The notes under the pieces were generated by a model, which was not told the DNA's origin, ran no database searches, and saw only the letters and a list, made by a program, of their open reading frames with translations. DNA of 11,999 nt, from the NCBI GenBank assembly GCA_013002105.1, contig JABDKS010000106.1, positions 1 through 11,999 on the forward strand, given 5' to 3'. A program made the translations under genes and the position numbers. Origin of the DNA: Pirellulaceae bacterium. GTDB taxonomy: Bacteria; Planctomycetota; Planctomycetia; Pirellulales; Pirellulaceae. This document shows, one piece after another, positions 1 to 7,319 of this stretch. Position 1 is the stretch's first letter. Each line of letters begins with the position of its first letter.

Positions 1-2142
1 GTTTACAAACTACTACTGGCCACGATTTTGCCAGCCGCGCTGATTTGGCTCGTCGGGATCTACGCTACCAGCGTCAGTCAGCGGAGTTTGCGCGACGCGA
101 TCGAAGCGACATCGGCGACACGAGCGCGCGAAGTGATGGATGAGATCGATTGGATTGTGCAAACCCGCGCGACGACTTGGCAAGCGTATTTGCGTGCCGA
201 ACTGGTGCAACGAACACTCAAGCTATCCAACGACGAATTAGAGCTGAGTGATGATCCATCTGCCGTCATCGCGCAACGCGATCAGGACTGGCAATCGACG
301 CCATCTGGCGAACAACCGGAGCTAATGAAAGAGCTTGTCAGCAATGACCTGGCACGCGATTTGAGCGGATGGTTGACTCAGTTGGAGGAAGCCGCTGGGT
401 ACCCGGTGTTTGGCGAAGTCTTTTTGACCAATCGGTTCGGCGGCAATGTGGCCCAAACCAGTCGGACGTCGGATTATCGTCAAGACGACGAAGAATGGTG
501 GCAGTTATCCAAACAAAACGGCGTCTATATCAGCGACGTTGAGTTCGATGAAAGTGCGCAAATCTACTCGGTCGACATTTGTATCGCGGCTCTTGATGAG
601 GATGGAAATTTTTTGGGCGTGATGAAAACTGTGATGAACACGCGCGAGTTGTTGGCGATCATGGACAAGCGGGACGCCGAACGCTTATCAGCAAGTCGTT
701 TGATTCTGTTCAATCGTGAACAAAAGGTCATCCACGAATCACATACCAATGCTGCACCGTTAAGCGATCGCAAATCCTTTCTTGACGAAATCGATTTCTC
801 GCGAGATCAGACCGAGTGGACTTCGACACTGATCGATGACACCAGTGGTGATGAATTGTTGTGTGCATTTGCTGCGTCACGCGGCCATGGTGACTTCAGT
901 GGCATGGGTTGGGTGGTGATGGATGCCCGCAAAAGCTCGGACGCGTTTGCACCGATTGTCCGCCTGCGCAACCAAATCGTGTTCATCGCGATCCTCTCCA
1001 CCGTGTTGGTCGCGCTGGCTGGCTGGTTGCTTGCGAGGTCGATCACCGCTCCGATTCGAACGCTGCTGGATGGAACAACGCGGATCGGACAAGGTGAATT
1101 GGATCACCGAATCGTTGTGGCCGGTCACGACGAGATCACGAAATTGGGAAATGCGTTTAACGAAATGGCCGCCAATTTACAAAAGATGATTCTTGATTTG
1201 ACATCCAAGGAAGAAGAGCTGACAGAGCAGTATCAGTTGTTGGCGTCACAAAGCGAGGCGCTTGCGTCGCAAGAAGAAATATTGTCGGCCCAGGTGGAAC
1301 GGGACAAGCTTTTTGATGCTGTTCGCGACGCGGTGGGGCGGTTGAACGCGGCCAGCGAGCACATTTTGTCGACCACGTCCAAGCAGGCCAAGGGATCGAG
1401 CGAGCAAGCAGTCGCGGTTTCGCAAACGGCGACGACGATGGACGAAGTTGCGCAAATCGCCGACCAAAATTCCGCGCGTGCCAATAATATGGTCGTCGAA
1501 GCCAAGCAAGCCGAAGAGGCCGCGCAGACAGGTCGTGAGGCAATGGAGACTTCGATCGAATCAATCGCCTCGGTCAAAACCCAAGCTGAGACAACCGCCG
1601 AAAGCATTCTCTCACTTGCCGAACGCGCAGAAAAGATTGGTGCAATCACCGCGACAGTCAATGACATCGCCGAACAAACAAATGTCCTTGCCCTCAATGC
1701 GGCCGTCGAAGCCTCCCGCGCGGGCGAACATGGAAGAGGTTTTGCGGTTGTTGCCGCCGAAGTCAAGGCCCTCGCCCAACAGTCCAAAGACGCAACACGC
1801 GAAGTGCGCCAGATCTTGACGGAGATCGTCGAAGCCACCGGTAGCGCCGTGATGTCCACCGAAAAGGAAACGAAAGCCGTGATCGAAGCGGGGAATGTTG
1901 CCGTCAGCACGGGAGGATTCGTCAATCGACTGCTGGCGACCATCTCCAGTTCCGCGCGCAATGCCAAGCAGATTTCCGAAGCCGCCAAAGAGCAGGCGAC
2001 CGGTGTGATACAACTCAACAAAGCGATCAAGAATATCGAAACGGTGGCTGCGGAGAACGCCATTGCACTGCAGCAAATTGAACAGTCCGCGATGGATCTG
2101 AATGATTTGAGTACGGAATTGGCAAAATTGACCGCGAACTGA
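1..2142 (+). CDS. Methyl-accepting chemotaxis protein with periplasmic double-Cache-like sensor (5' partial)
   Basis: A transmembrane chemoreceptor that would sense a ligand outside the membrane and control a CheA/CheW complex in the cytoplasm. The reading frame is open to the first base of the window and already encodes the first membrane helix ([19 protein letters not shown]), so the true start lies upstream; the TTG at 28 falls inside that helix and is not a credible start. Counting from base 1 there are 713 residues: TM1 about 4-26; an extracytoplasmic region about 27-320 with Cache-like features (a paired Trp in DDEEWWQ, then [12 protein letters not shown]); TM2 about 326-345; HAMP about 346-398; a predicted coiled coil to about 460; and the signalling domain, whose hairpin tip [19 protein letters not shown] starts at residue 558. 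It ends in AKLTAN with no CheR-tethering pentapeptide. No other chemotaxis gene is visible. The family is certain; the ligand is unknown, and the dCache label is from motif resemblance only. Confidence 0.95.
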   Translation, partial: VYKLLLATILPAALIWLVGIYATSVSQRSLRDAIEATSATRAREVMDEIDWIVQTRATTWQAYLRAELVQRTLKLSNDELELSDDPSAVIAQRDQDWQSTPSGEQPELMKELVSNDLARDLSGWLTQLEEAAGYPVFGEVFLTNRFGGNVAQTSRTSDYRQDDEEWWQLSKQNGVYISDVEFDESAQIYSVDICIAALDEDGNFLGVMKTVMNTRELLAIMDKRDAERLSASRLILFNREQKVIHESHTNAAPLSDRKSFLDEIDFSRDQTEWTSTLIDDTSGDELLCAFAASRGHGDFSGMGWVVMDARKSSDAFAPIVRLRNQIVFIAILSTVLVALAGWLLARSITAPIRTLLDGTTRIGQGELDHRIVVAGHDEITKLGNAFNEMAANLQKMILDLTSKEEELTEQYQLLASQSEALASQEEILSAQVERDKLFDAVRDAVGRLNAASEHILSTTSKQAKGSSEQAVAVSQTATTMDEVAQIADQNSARANNMVVEAKQAEEAAQTGREAMETSIESIASVKTQAETTAESILSLAERAEKIGAITATVNDIAEQTNVLALNAAVEASRAGEHGRGFAVVAAEVKALAQQSKDATREVRQILTEIVEATGSAVMSTEKETKAVIEAGNVAVSTGGFVNRLLATISSSARNAKQISEAAKEQATGVIQLNKAIKNIETVAAENAIALQQIEQSAMDLNDLSTELAKLTAN

Positions 2143-2244
2143 ATGCGGTACCCCCACAACGTTGATTCGTGGGTCCAGCGGGTGATCTCGATACACCGCT
2201 GTGTTCGGGAAACCGGCAGCGACAGAACGCTGGCTGGGAATTTT

Positions 2245-2273
2245 GATTCTCGAATCGGAAAAGTCGCCTTTTC
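2245..2273. repeat. Two adjacent small inverted repeats upstream of the efflux adaptor gene
   Basis: The sequence shows GATTC-TC-GAATC (2245-2256), a 5-2-5 dyad, followed directly by GAAAAG-TCGC-CTTTTC (2258-2273), a 6-base stem with a 4-base loop. They lie about 115 bases before the preferred adaptor start, in the gap after the chemoreceptor. A dyad here could be a regulator-binding site for the pump genes, or the pair could fold in RNA. There is no T-run, so it is not a convincing intrinsic terminator. Such short repeats also arise by chance, so the regulatory reading is only a suggestion. Confidence 0.3.
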
Positions 2274-2385
2274 ACGTCCCTTTCTAGCCCCGATGATCGG
2301 ACGAAACCTAGGCGCATGCGGCAACTTGGATGAGACTGCGGTGTTTCGTATCTCCACCGCGCCGCCTCTGTTTGTCGTTGTCAGC

Positions 2386-3684
2386 ATGTTGCACCGTCGC
2401 ATCTCGATGCCAATCCCGTTCCAATCCAGCCTGCTGCTCTGCGGACTGCTGCACGCCTTTGCAGTTGGTGCTGCGTTTGGTCAGGGTGGTCCCGCCACGG
2501 TGGTGGTGGCACCGGTGATCGAGCGTCAAGTCGCGCCGCGACAGTCCTTCGTCGCGAATGTCAAACCACGCCGGCAAAGCGTGATCGGAAGCGCCGTTGA
2601 TGGTCGCGTGCAAGAGTTTATGGTCGACGCAGGGCAGGCGGTCCAGCAGGGCCAGTCGCTCGCACAGTTGCGGACCAAGACGATCGAGATTGAACTTGCT
2701 GCGGCAGAAGCTGAGCGGGATCTCCGCAAGGCGGAGCTGGCAGAATTGAAAAACGGTTCACGCCCCGAGGAAATCGCGCTGGCCGAAGCTGCCGCACGAG
2801 GCGCACAGGCTGCCAATGAATATGAACAGGCCAGACTCCAGCGTGCCGAACGCTTATTCAAAAATGGGACCGGCTTGTCGCAGGACGAATTCGAATCGGC
2901 AAGGGCGGCTGCCACCGCAGCTTTGGAACGCGTCGCCGAAACCGAAAGTTCGTTGAAGCTGGTCAAGGAAGGCCCACGCAACGAACAAATCGAGCAAGCC
3001 GCCGCGAGATTGGCCGTGCAGGAACAAATTGTCGAGGGTTTGCGAGACCGTGTTAGCAAGTACACCGTTAAGTCGCCATTCCAAGGATTCGTTTCGTCAG
3101 AGTTGACTGAAGCAGGTGCGTGGGTGAAACAAGGTGATCCAATCGCAGAAGTTGTTGAGATTGATCCTGTCGAAGTCGAAGTGCTCGTTCCCGAATCGAG
3201 CGTGCAGTTCGTCCGCAAGGGCGATGCGGTCGAAGTCCGCGTGGAGGCATACGGCAATAGAGTGTTCCCCGGCACAATCGATCAAATTATTCCGCTCGCG
3301 GACAATCGATCACGCACCTTTCCCGTACGCATTTTGGTACAGAACCCTCCGCAAGATTCACAGCACGATTTGCTGCCAGGAATGTTAGCACGTGCGTCGC
3401 TGCCGAGCGGCCCGGTGGGATTGCGAGTCTTGGTCCCCAAGGACGCGTTGCAATTGGGCGGACCGACACCGGTCTTGATGAAAGTCAACAAGGGCAAGGC
3501 AATGGTGGTGCCTGTCCGCACCGGTCCAACGCTATCGACTTGGATCGCCGTCGAATCGTTGACTCCCGGTGCGATTGAGCCAGGTGACCTTGTTGTTACC
3601 CGCGGAAATGAACGCTTACGTCCCGGTCAAGACATCGTAGTTTCGCAAACTCAACCTGCCTTAGCTTTGCAAACCGACGAATGA
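2386..3684 (+). CDS. RND efflux pump periplasmic adaptor (membrane fusion protein, HlyD/AcrA-like)
   Basis: The periplasmic adaptor that links an inner-membrane RND transporter to an outer-membrane channel. From the ATG at 2386 the protein has 432 residues. It begins with a signal peptide: basic residues (HRR), a hydrophobic stretch SSLLLCGLLHAFAVGAAFG, and probable cleavage near residue 32. Next come the first half of the lipoyl domain (about 60-97, with VDGRVQEFMVDAGQAVQQG), a long Ala/Glu-rich helical hairpin (about 98-225), the second lipoyl half (SPFQGFVSSELTEAGAWVKQG), a beta barrel and a C-terminal membrane-proximal domain. The two hairpin arms carry related motifs, NGSRPEEI and EGPRNEQI. 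The frame stays open back to an ATG at 2143, directly after the chemoreceptor stop, but that would put 81 unrelated residues before the signal peptide. ATG 2407 is another possible start. No Shine-Dalgarno sequence decides the start. The transporter gene follows, so the pair is functionally linked; the substrate is unknown. Confidence 0.9.
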   Translation: MLHRRISMPIPFQSSLLLCGLLHAFAVGAAFGQGGPATVVVAPVIERQVAPRQSFVANVKPRRQSVIGSAVDGRVQEFMVDAGQAVQQGQSLAQLRTKTIEIELAAAEAERDLRKAELAELKNGSRPEEIALAEAAARGAQAANEYEQARLQRAERLFKNGTGLSQDEFESARAAATAALERVAETESSLKLVKEGPRNEQIEQAAARLAVQEQIVEGLRDRVSKYTVKSPFQGFVSSELTEAGAWVKQGDPIAEVVEIDPVEVEVLVPESSVQFVRKGDAVEVRVEAYGNRVFPGTIDQIIPLADNRSRTFPVRILVQNPPQDSQHDLLPGMLARASLPSGPVGLRVLVPKDALQLGGPTPVLMKVNKGKAMVVPVRTGPTLSTWIAVESLTPGAIEPGDLVVTRGNERLRPGQDIVVSQTQPALALQTDE

Positions 3685-3688
3685 CGCC

Positions 3689-3717
3689 TTCGACGACGAT
3701 GTTCGTCCTTCGTCGAA
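3689..3717. repeat. Inverted repeat between adaptor and transporter genes
   Basis: Five bases after the adaptor stop the sequence shows TTCGACGA (3689-3696) and its exact complement TCGTCGAA (3710-3717), with 13 bases between. A shorter alternative hairpin, GACGA-TGT-TCGTC (3695-3707), competes for the same bases. It could attenuate transcription or protect the 3' end of the adaptor message, which would set different levels of adaptor and transporter. No T-tract follows, so it is not a standard rho-independent terminator. The remaining bases up to the transporter start hold no recognisable promoter. Confidence 0.4.
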
Positions 3718-3828
3718 TCAACTCCTACAGTCGACGTGCGCCCAGATAAGATCACGATCAGTTTCTTCCCACCGCACTGACACAGACCACTGCCCCGTCC
3801 AGCGACCCCCAGCCCATTCGCGTTGAAT

Positions 3829-6800
3829 ATGCACCCGATCGAAGCTTGTGTCCGAAACCCAGTCAAGGTCGCCGTTGGCGCCATCTTGCTGATTCTCTTT
3901 GGGCTGATCGCGGTATTGCGTATGCCGATGCAACTGACGCCAGAGGTGCAAACGCCAACACTCACGGTTGAAACGCGTTGGCCCGGTGCGAGTCCCCAAG
4001 AGGTCGAGCGCGAAATTGTTCAGGAGCAAGAGGAACAGCTCAAGAGTGTCGAAGGCATCAGCAAAATGACCAGCGAATCGATGGATTCGTCGGCTCGTAT
4101 CCAACTGGAGTTTCTCGTTGGCACAAACATGGACGAGGCGTTGCTGAAAGTGAACAGTCGGCTTCAACAGGTGTCCGAATACCCCGAGGAAGCCGATGAG
4201 CCGGTGATCACCACGGCGAGTTCGTCGGACCGTCCGATCGCATGGTTCATTTTGAGTGCTCGACAGCCGAAAATTTCCGAAATCGTCGCGATGTCGGTCA
4301 AGTATCCCCCGCTCGCCGATCAACTGTTGGCGATCAGCGAAACGAACAATCCAGGACTCCGGCTGCTGCGATTACGACAGCTGTCGGTCGATCATCCGGA
4401 AATCAATCCGCTGTTGCCGCCCGATTTGAATGTACCTGGCATGCGTCGGTTTGCCGAGAACGTCATCGAAGCCCGCTTTGAACGCGTCACCGGCGTCTCC
4501 AACGCAAACGTGCTCGGCGGACTGGAAGAAGAAATGCAGGTGGTAGTCGATCCCCAGCGATTGGCGGCGCGGCAATTGACGATCGAAGATGTCCGTCGCG
4601 TGTTGCGAGCGCAAAATCAAGACACGTCTGCCGGAGATTATTGGGAGGGCAAGCGTCGCTACGTCGTTCGCACGATCAATCAGTTTCGCAGTTCGCAGCA
4701 GGTCAGTGAACAAGTTTTGGCGATTCGTGACGGCGCGCCGGTCTTCGTCGGTGATGTCGCCGAAGTCCAACTGGGATTCAAGAAACCCGACGGATTGGTC
4801 CGTCGATTTGGCGACACGTCCATCGCCATCAACGCCGTGCGTGAAACCGGGGCCAACGTACTGGACGTGATGCAAGGATTACGAGAAGCCAACGAGGAAC
4901 TCAATCGCGAGGTATTGGAGAGCGAAGGGCTGACACTGACTCAAGTCTATGACGAAAGCGACTATATCAATTCATCGGTCGCGTTGGTTAATCAAAACAT
5001 CGTGATCGGCGGAACGTTGACGATGCTGGTCCTCATGCTCTTTTTGCACTTAGAAGCCCGCACGTTCCTGTTCTTGCCATTGATTGTCGGATCGGCGATC
5101 CTGGCCGCGGTCATTCATCCTGCCTTCTTCGTGGTAACGCTTGCCTTGATCGTCGGCGCCGGTTTCTGGTTCGCCCGCGGAGCCTTGGTGGTGGGATTGG
5201 CCATCCCGATCAGTGTGATCGGAACCTTCCTGTTATTGAACTTGTGGGGTCGTTCGCTGAATGTCATCAGCTTGGCTGGAATGGCATTCGCGGTAGGAAT
5301 GCTGGTCGACAACGCTGTCGTGGTGTTGGAAAATATCTATCGTCATTTCCAAAACGGCAAGTCGGCGCACCAAGCGGCCGTGCAGGGGACCATCGAAGTT
5401 TGGGGCGCGGTCCTGGCATCCACTTTGACGACGCTCGCCGTGTTTTTGCCGGTGCTCTTTGTCGAAGAAGAAGCGGGGCAACTTTTTCGCGACATCGCGC
5501 TGGCGATCAGCGCCGCTGTCGGACTCTCCTTGATCGTCAGTATCACGCTGATACCCACTGCAACGGCAAGACTGCTTCGACGCTCCGATTCCGACACATC
5601 GAATCTAAGTCCGGACACGGCTTCTCGCTTGTCCAGCCGCGTCGGGACGCTTGCGGGCAAATTTGTAACCGGTACGGTGGGACTGAACCGAGCGGTTCAA
5701 CAGAGCATGCCGCGACGGCTTGCGCTGGTGACGATATTGTTGTTCTTGACCGGGGCAATCAGTTATGCCTTGTGGCCAAAAGTCGAATACTTGCCGATGG
5801 GAAATCGCAATTTGGTGTTCGGAATCATTCTGCCGCCGCCGGGCTACAATTTGGACGAATTGACCGATATCGGTCAGCAGGTCGAAGACTACTTGAAGCC
5901 TTATTGGAACGTCGATCCGGACAGCGCGGAGGCGGAGACGCTCGAGTTTCCTCCGATCTACGATTTCTTTTATGTCGCGCGCGGCCGCCAAGTCTTTTTG
6001 GGTGTCCGCGCGGTGGATCCAACACGCGCCGGCGAGCTCGTTCCGTTGATTCAGCAAGTGCGATCACGGTTGCCCGGGACAATCGTCATTGCCAAACAGT
6101 CCAGCTTGTTTGAACAGGGACTCACGGCCGGGCGCACAATCGACATCGAGATCACCGGACCGGATTTGACCAAATTGGTCGGTATCGGACGACAGATCAT
6201 GGGGCAAGTGATGGGCGTGGTTCCCGATGCACAAGCCCGACCGGTGCCGAGCTTGGATCTGAGCAACCCGGAAGTTCACGTGACACCACGGCTTTTCCAA
6301 GCCGAACAAATGGGCGTCGATGCTACCGCAATGGGATACGCCGTCAATGCGCTCGTCGACGGTGCGTTTGCGGCTGACTACTTTGTCGGCGGCGACAAGA
6401 TCGATCTAACCATCATCGGTAATCCGAAACTCGCCAGCCGATCGCAGGACTTGTTGTCGTTGCCGATCGCTACTCCCGGCGGGCAACTTGTGCCGCTAAC
6501 GTCGCTTGCGCAGATTGATCTTGCCAGCGGCCCCGAACAAGTCAATCATCGCGAGCGCCAACGCGCGATCACGATCGAAGTATCCCCGCCGCCAGAAATC
6601 GCATTGGAAGATGCGCTCAACCGCATCGAAACGCAGATCGTTGGTCCTTTGGCGGCCTCGGGGCAACTGGACGGTGGCTATCGCATCGCGTTAACAGGAA
6701 CCGCCGACAAACTGCGCGACACATGGCTCGCTCTGCGATGGAATGTCTTACTGGCGCTGTTGATAACGTATCTGTTGATGGCGGCGTTATTCGAAAGTTG

Positions 6801-7308
6801 GATCTACCCGTTGGTGATTATTCTTAGTGTTCCGCTCGGTGCCGTCGGCGGAATCCTGGGTTTGAAAGCGCTCGGTTTCTATCTCGCATGGCAACGGTTG
6901 GCGCCGCAACCGCTGGACGTGCTAACCATGCTCGGTTTTGTGATTCTGATTGGTACCGTCGTCAACAATGCCATTCTGATTGTCCACCAGTCGTTGAATC
7001 TGATGCGTGACGAAGGCTACCGGTCGCATGATGCGATTCTGGAAAGCGTGCGAACACGCGTGCGCCCGATTTTGATGACGACCGCGACGACCGTGCTCGG
7101 ACTCTGCCCACTGGTGCTCTTTCCCGGATCGGGCAGCGAACTTTATCGCGGACTTGGCAGCGTGTTGCTTGGGGGCCTGTTGGTATCGGCCCTCTTTACA
7201 CTCGTTCTGGTCCCTACGCTCTTCCGAATCTTTATGGACATCAAAGAACGGCTGGGCTGGCAAGTCGCGAGTTCGCACGATCGCGAAACCGAACCAGCCA
7301 CCGTGTAA
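3829..7308 (+). CDS. RND-family efflux transporter, inner-membrane permease (AcrB/HAE-1-like), enlarged
   Basis: A proton-driven inner-membrane pump that exports small molecules through the adaptor encoded upstream and an outer-membrane channel not in this window. From the ATG at 3829 it has 1159 residues (TTG 3823 is a possible alternative), against roughly 1030-1050 for AcrB. Family marks are TM1 at about 12-30 after an N-terminal IEACVRNP, two large periplasmic loops, AIPISVIGTF, the TM4 segment GMLVDNAVVVLENIYRH, FESWIYPLVIILSVPLG and VVNNAILIVHQS. Asp494 matches AcrB Asp407, but the next position is Asn495 instead of Asp408, and Asn1046 sits where AcrB has Lys940. Asn at these sites also occurs in other RND subgroups. 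Two insertions explain much of the extra length: about 47 residues in the first periplasmic loop (about 156-202) and about 40 hydrophobic residues (about 412-451) between TM2 and TM3. There is no visible ribosome-binding site. A drug or hydrophobic substrate is more likely than a metal because CusA-type metal motifs are not seen, but the substrate cannot be read from sequence. Confidence 0.93.
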   Translation: MHPIEACVRNPVKVAVGAILLILFGLIAVLRMPMQLTPEVQTPTLTVETRWPGASPQEVEREIVQEQEEQLKSVEGISKMTSESMDSSARIQLEFLVGTNMDEALLKVNSRLQQVSEYPEEADEPVITTASSSDRPIAWFILSARQPKISEIVAMSVKYPPLADQLLAISETNNPGLRLLRLRQLSVDHPEINPLLPPDLNVPGMRRFAENVIEARFERVTGVSNANVLGGLEEEMQVVVDPQRLAARQLTIEDVRRVLRAQNQDTSAGDYWEGKRRYVVRTINQFRSSQQVSEQVLAIRDGAPVFVGDVAEVQLGFKKPDGLVRRFGDTSIAINAVRETGANVLDVMQGLREANEELNREVLESEGLTLTQVYDESDYINSSVALVNQNIVIGGTLTMLVLMLFLHLEARTFLFLPLIVGSAILAAVIHPAFFVVTLALIVGAGFWFARGALVVGLAIPISVIGTFLLLNLWGRSLNVISLAGMAFAVGMLVDNAVVVLENIYRHFQNGKSAHQAAVQGTIEVWGAVLASTLTTLAVFLPVLFVEEEAGQLFRDIALAISAAVGLSLIVSITLIPTATARLLRRSDSDTSNLSPDTASRLSSRVGTLAGKFVTGTVGLNRAVQQSMPRRLALVTILLFLTGAISYALWPKVEYLPMGNRNLVFGIILPPPGYNLDELTDIGQQVEDYLKPYWNVDPDSAEAETLEFPPIYDFFYVARGRQVFLGVRAVDPTRAGELVPLIQQVRSRLPGTIVIAKQSSLFEQGLTAGRTIDIEITGPDLTKLVGIGRQIMGQVMGVVPDAQARPVPSLDLSNPEVHVTPRLFQAEQMGVDATAMGYAVNALVDGAFAADYFVGGDKIDLTIIGNPKLASRSQDLLSLPIATPGGQLVPLTSLAQIDLASGPEQVNHRERQRAITIEVSPPPEIALEDALNRIETQIVGPLAASGQLDGGYRIALTGTADKLRDTWLALRWNVLLALLITYLLMAALFESWIYPLVIILSVPLGAVGGILGLKALGFYLAWQRLAPQPLDVLTMLGFVILIGTVVNNAILIVHQSLNLMRDEGYRSHDAILESVRTRVRPILMTTATTVLGLCPLVLFPGSGSELYRGLGSVLLGGLLVSALFTLVLVPTLFRIFMDIKERLGWQVASSHDRETEPATV

Positions 7309-7319
7309 TATGCTCGCGA

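Noticed and set aside
28..30. TTG as the start of the chemoreceptor
   Set aside because: The frame is open to base 1 and the preceding codons encode the front half of the first membrane helix, so the gene starts before the window.
2153..2173. CCCAC...GTGGG hairpin just after the chemoreceptor stop as an intrinsic terminator
   Set aside because: The stem is only 5 pairs with an 11-base loop and no T-run follows; too weak to call.
1233..2402. Long open frame of 389 codons on the minus strand opposite the chemoreceptor and adaptor leader
   Set aside because: The translation is a low-complexity Ala/Ser/Thr/Cys-rich string with no domain, and it overlaps a confidently identified receptor on the other strand. 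It is what codon bias produces on the antisense strand.
5244..6113. Open frame of 289 codons inside the RND transporter in another plus-strand frame
   Set aside because: Gly/Arg-rich composition without any motif; the overlapping transporter frame has conserved RND sequence at the same bases.
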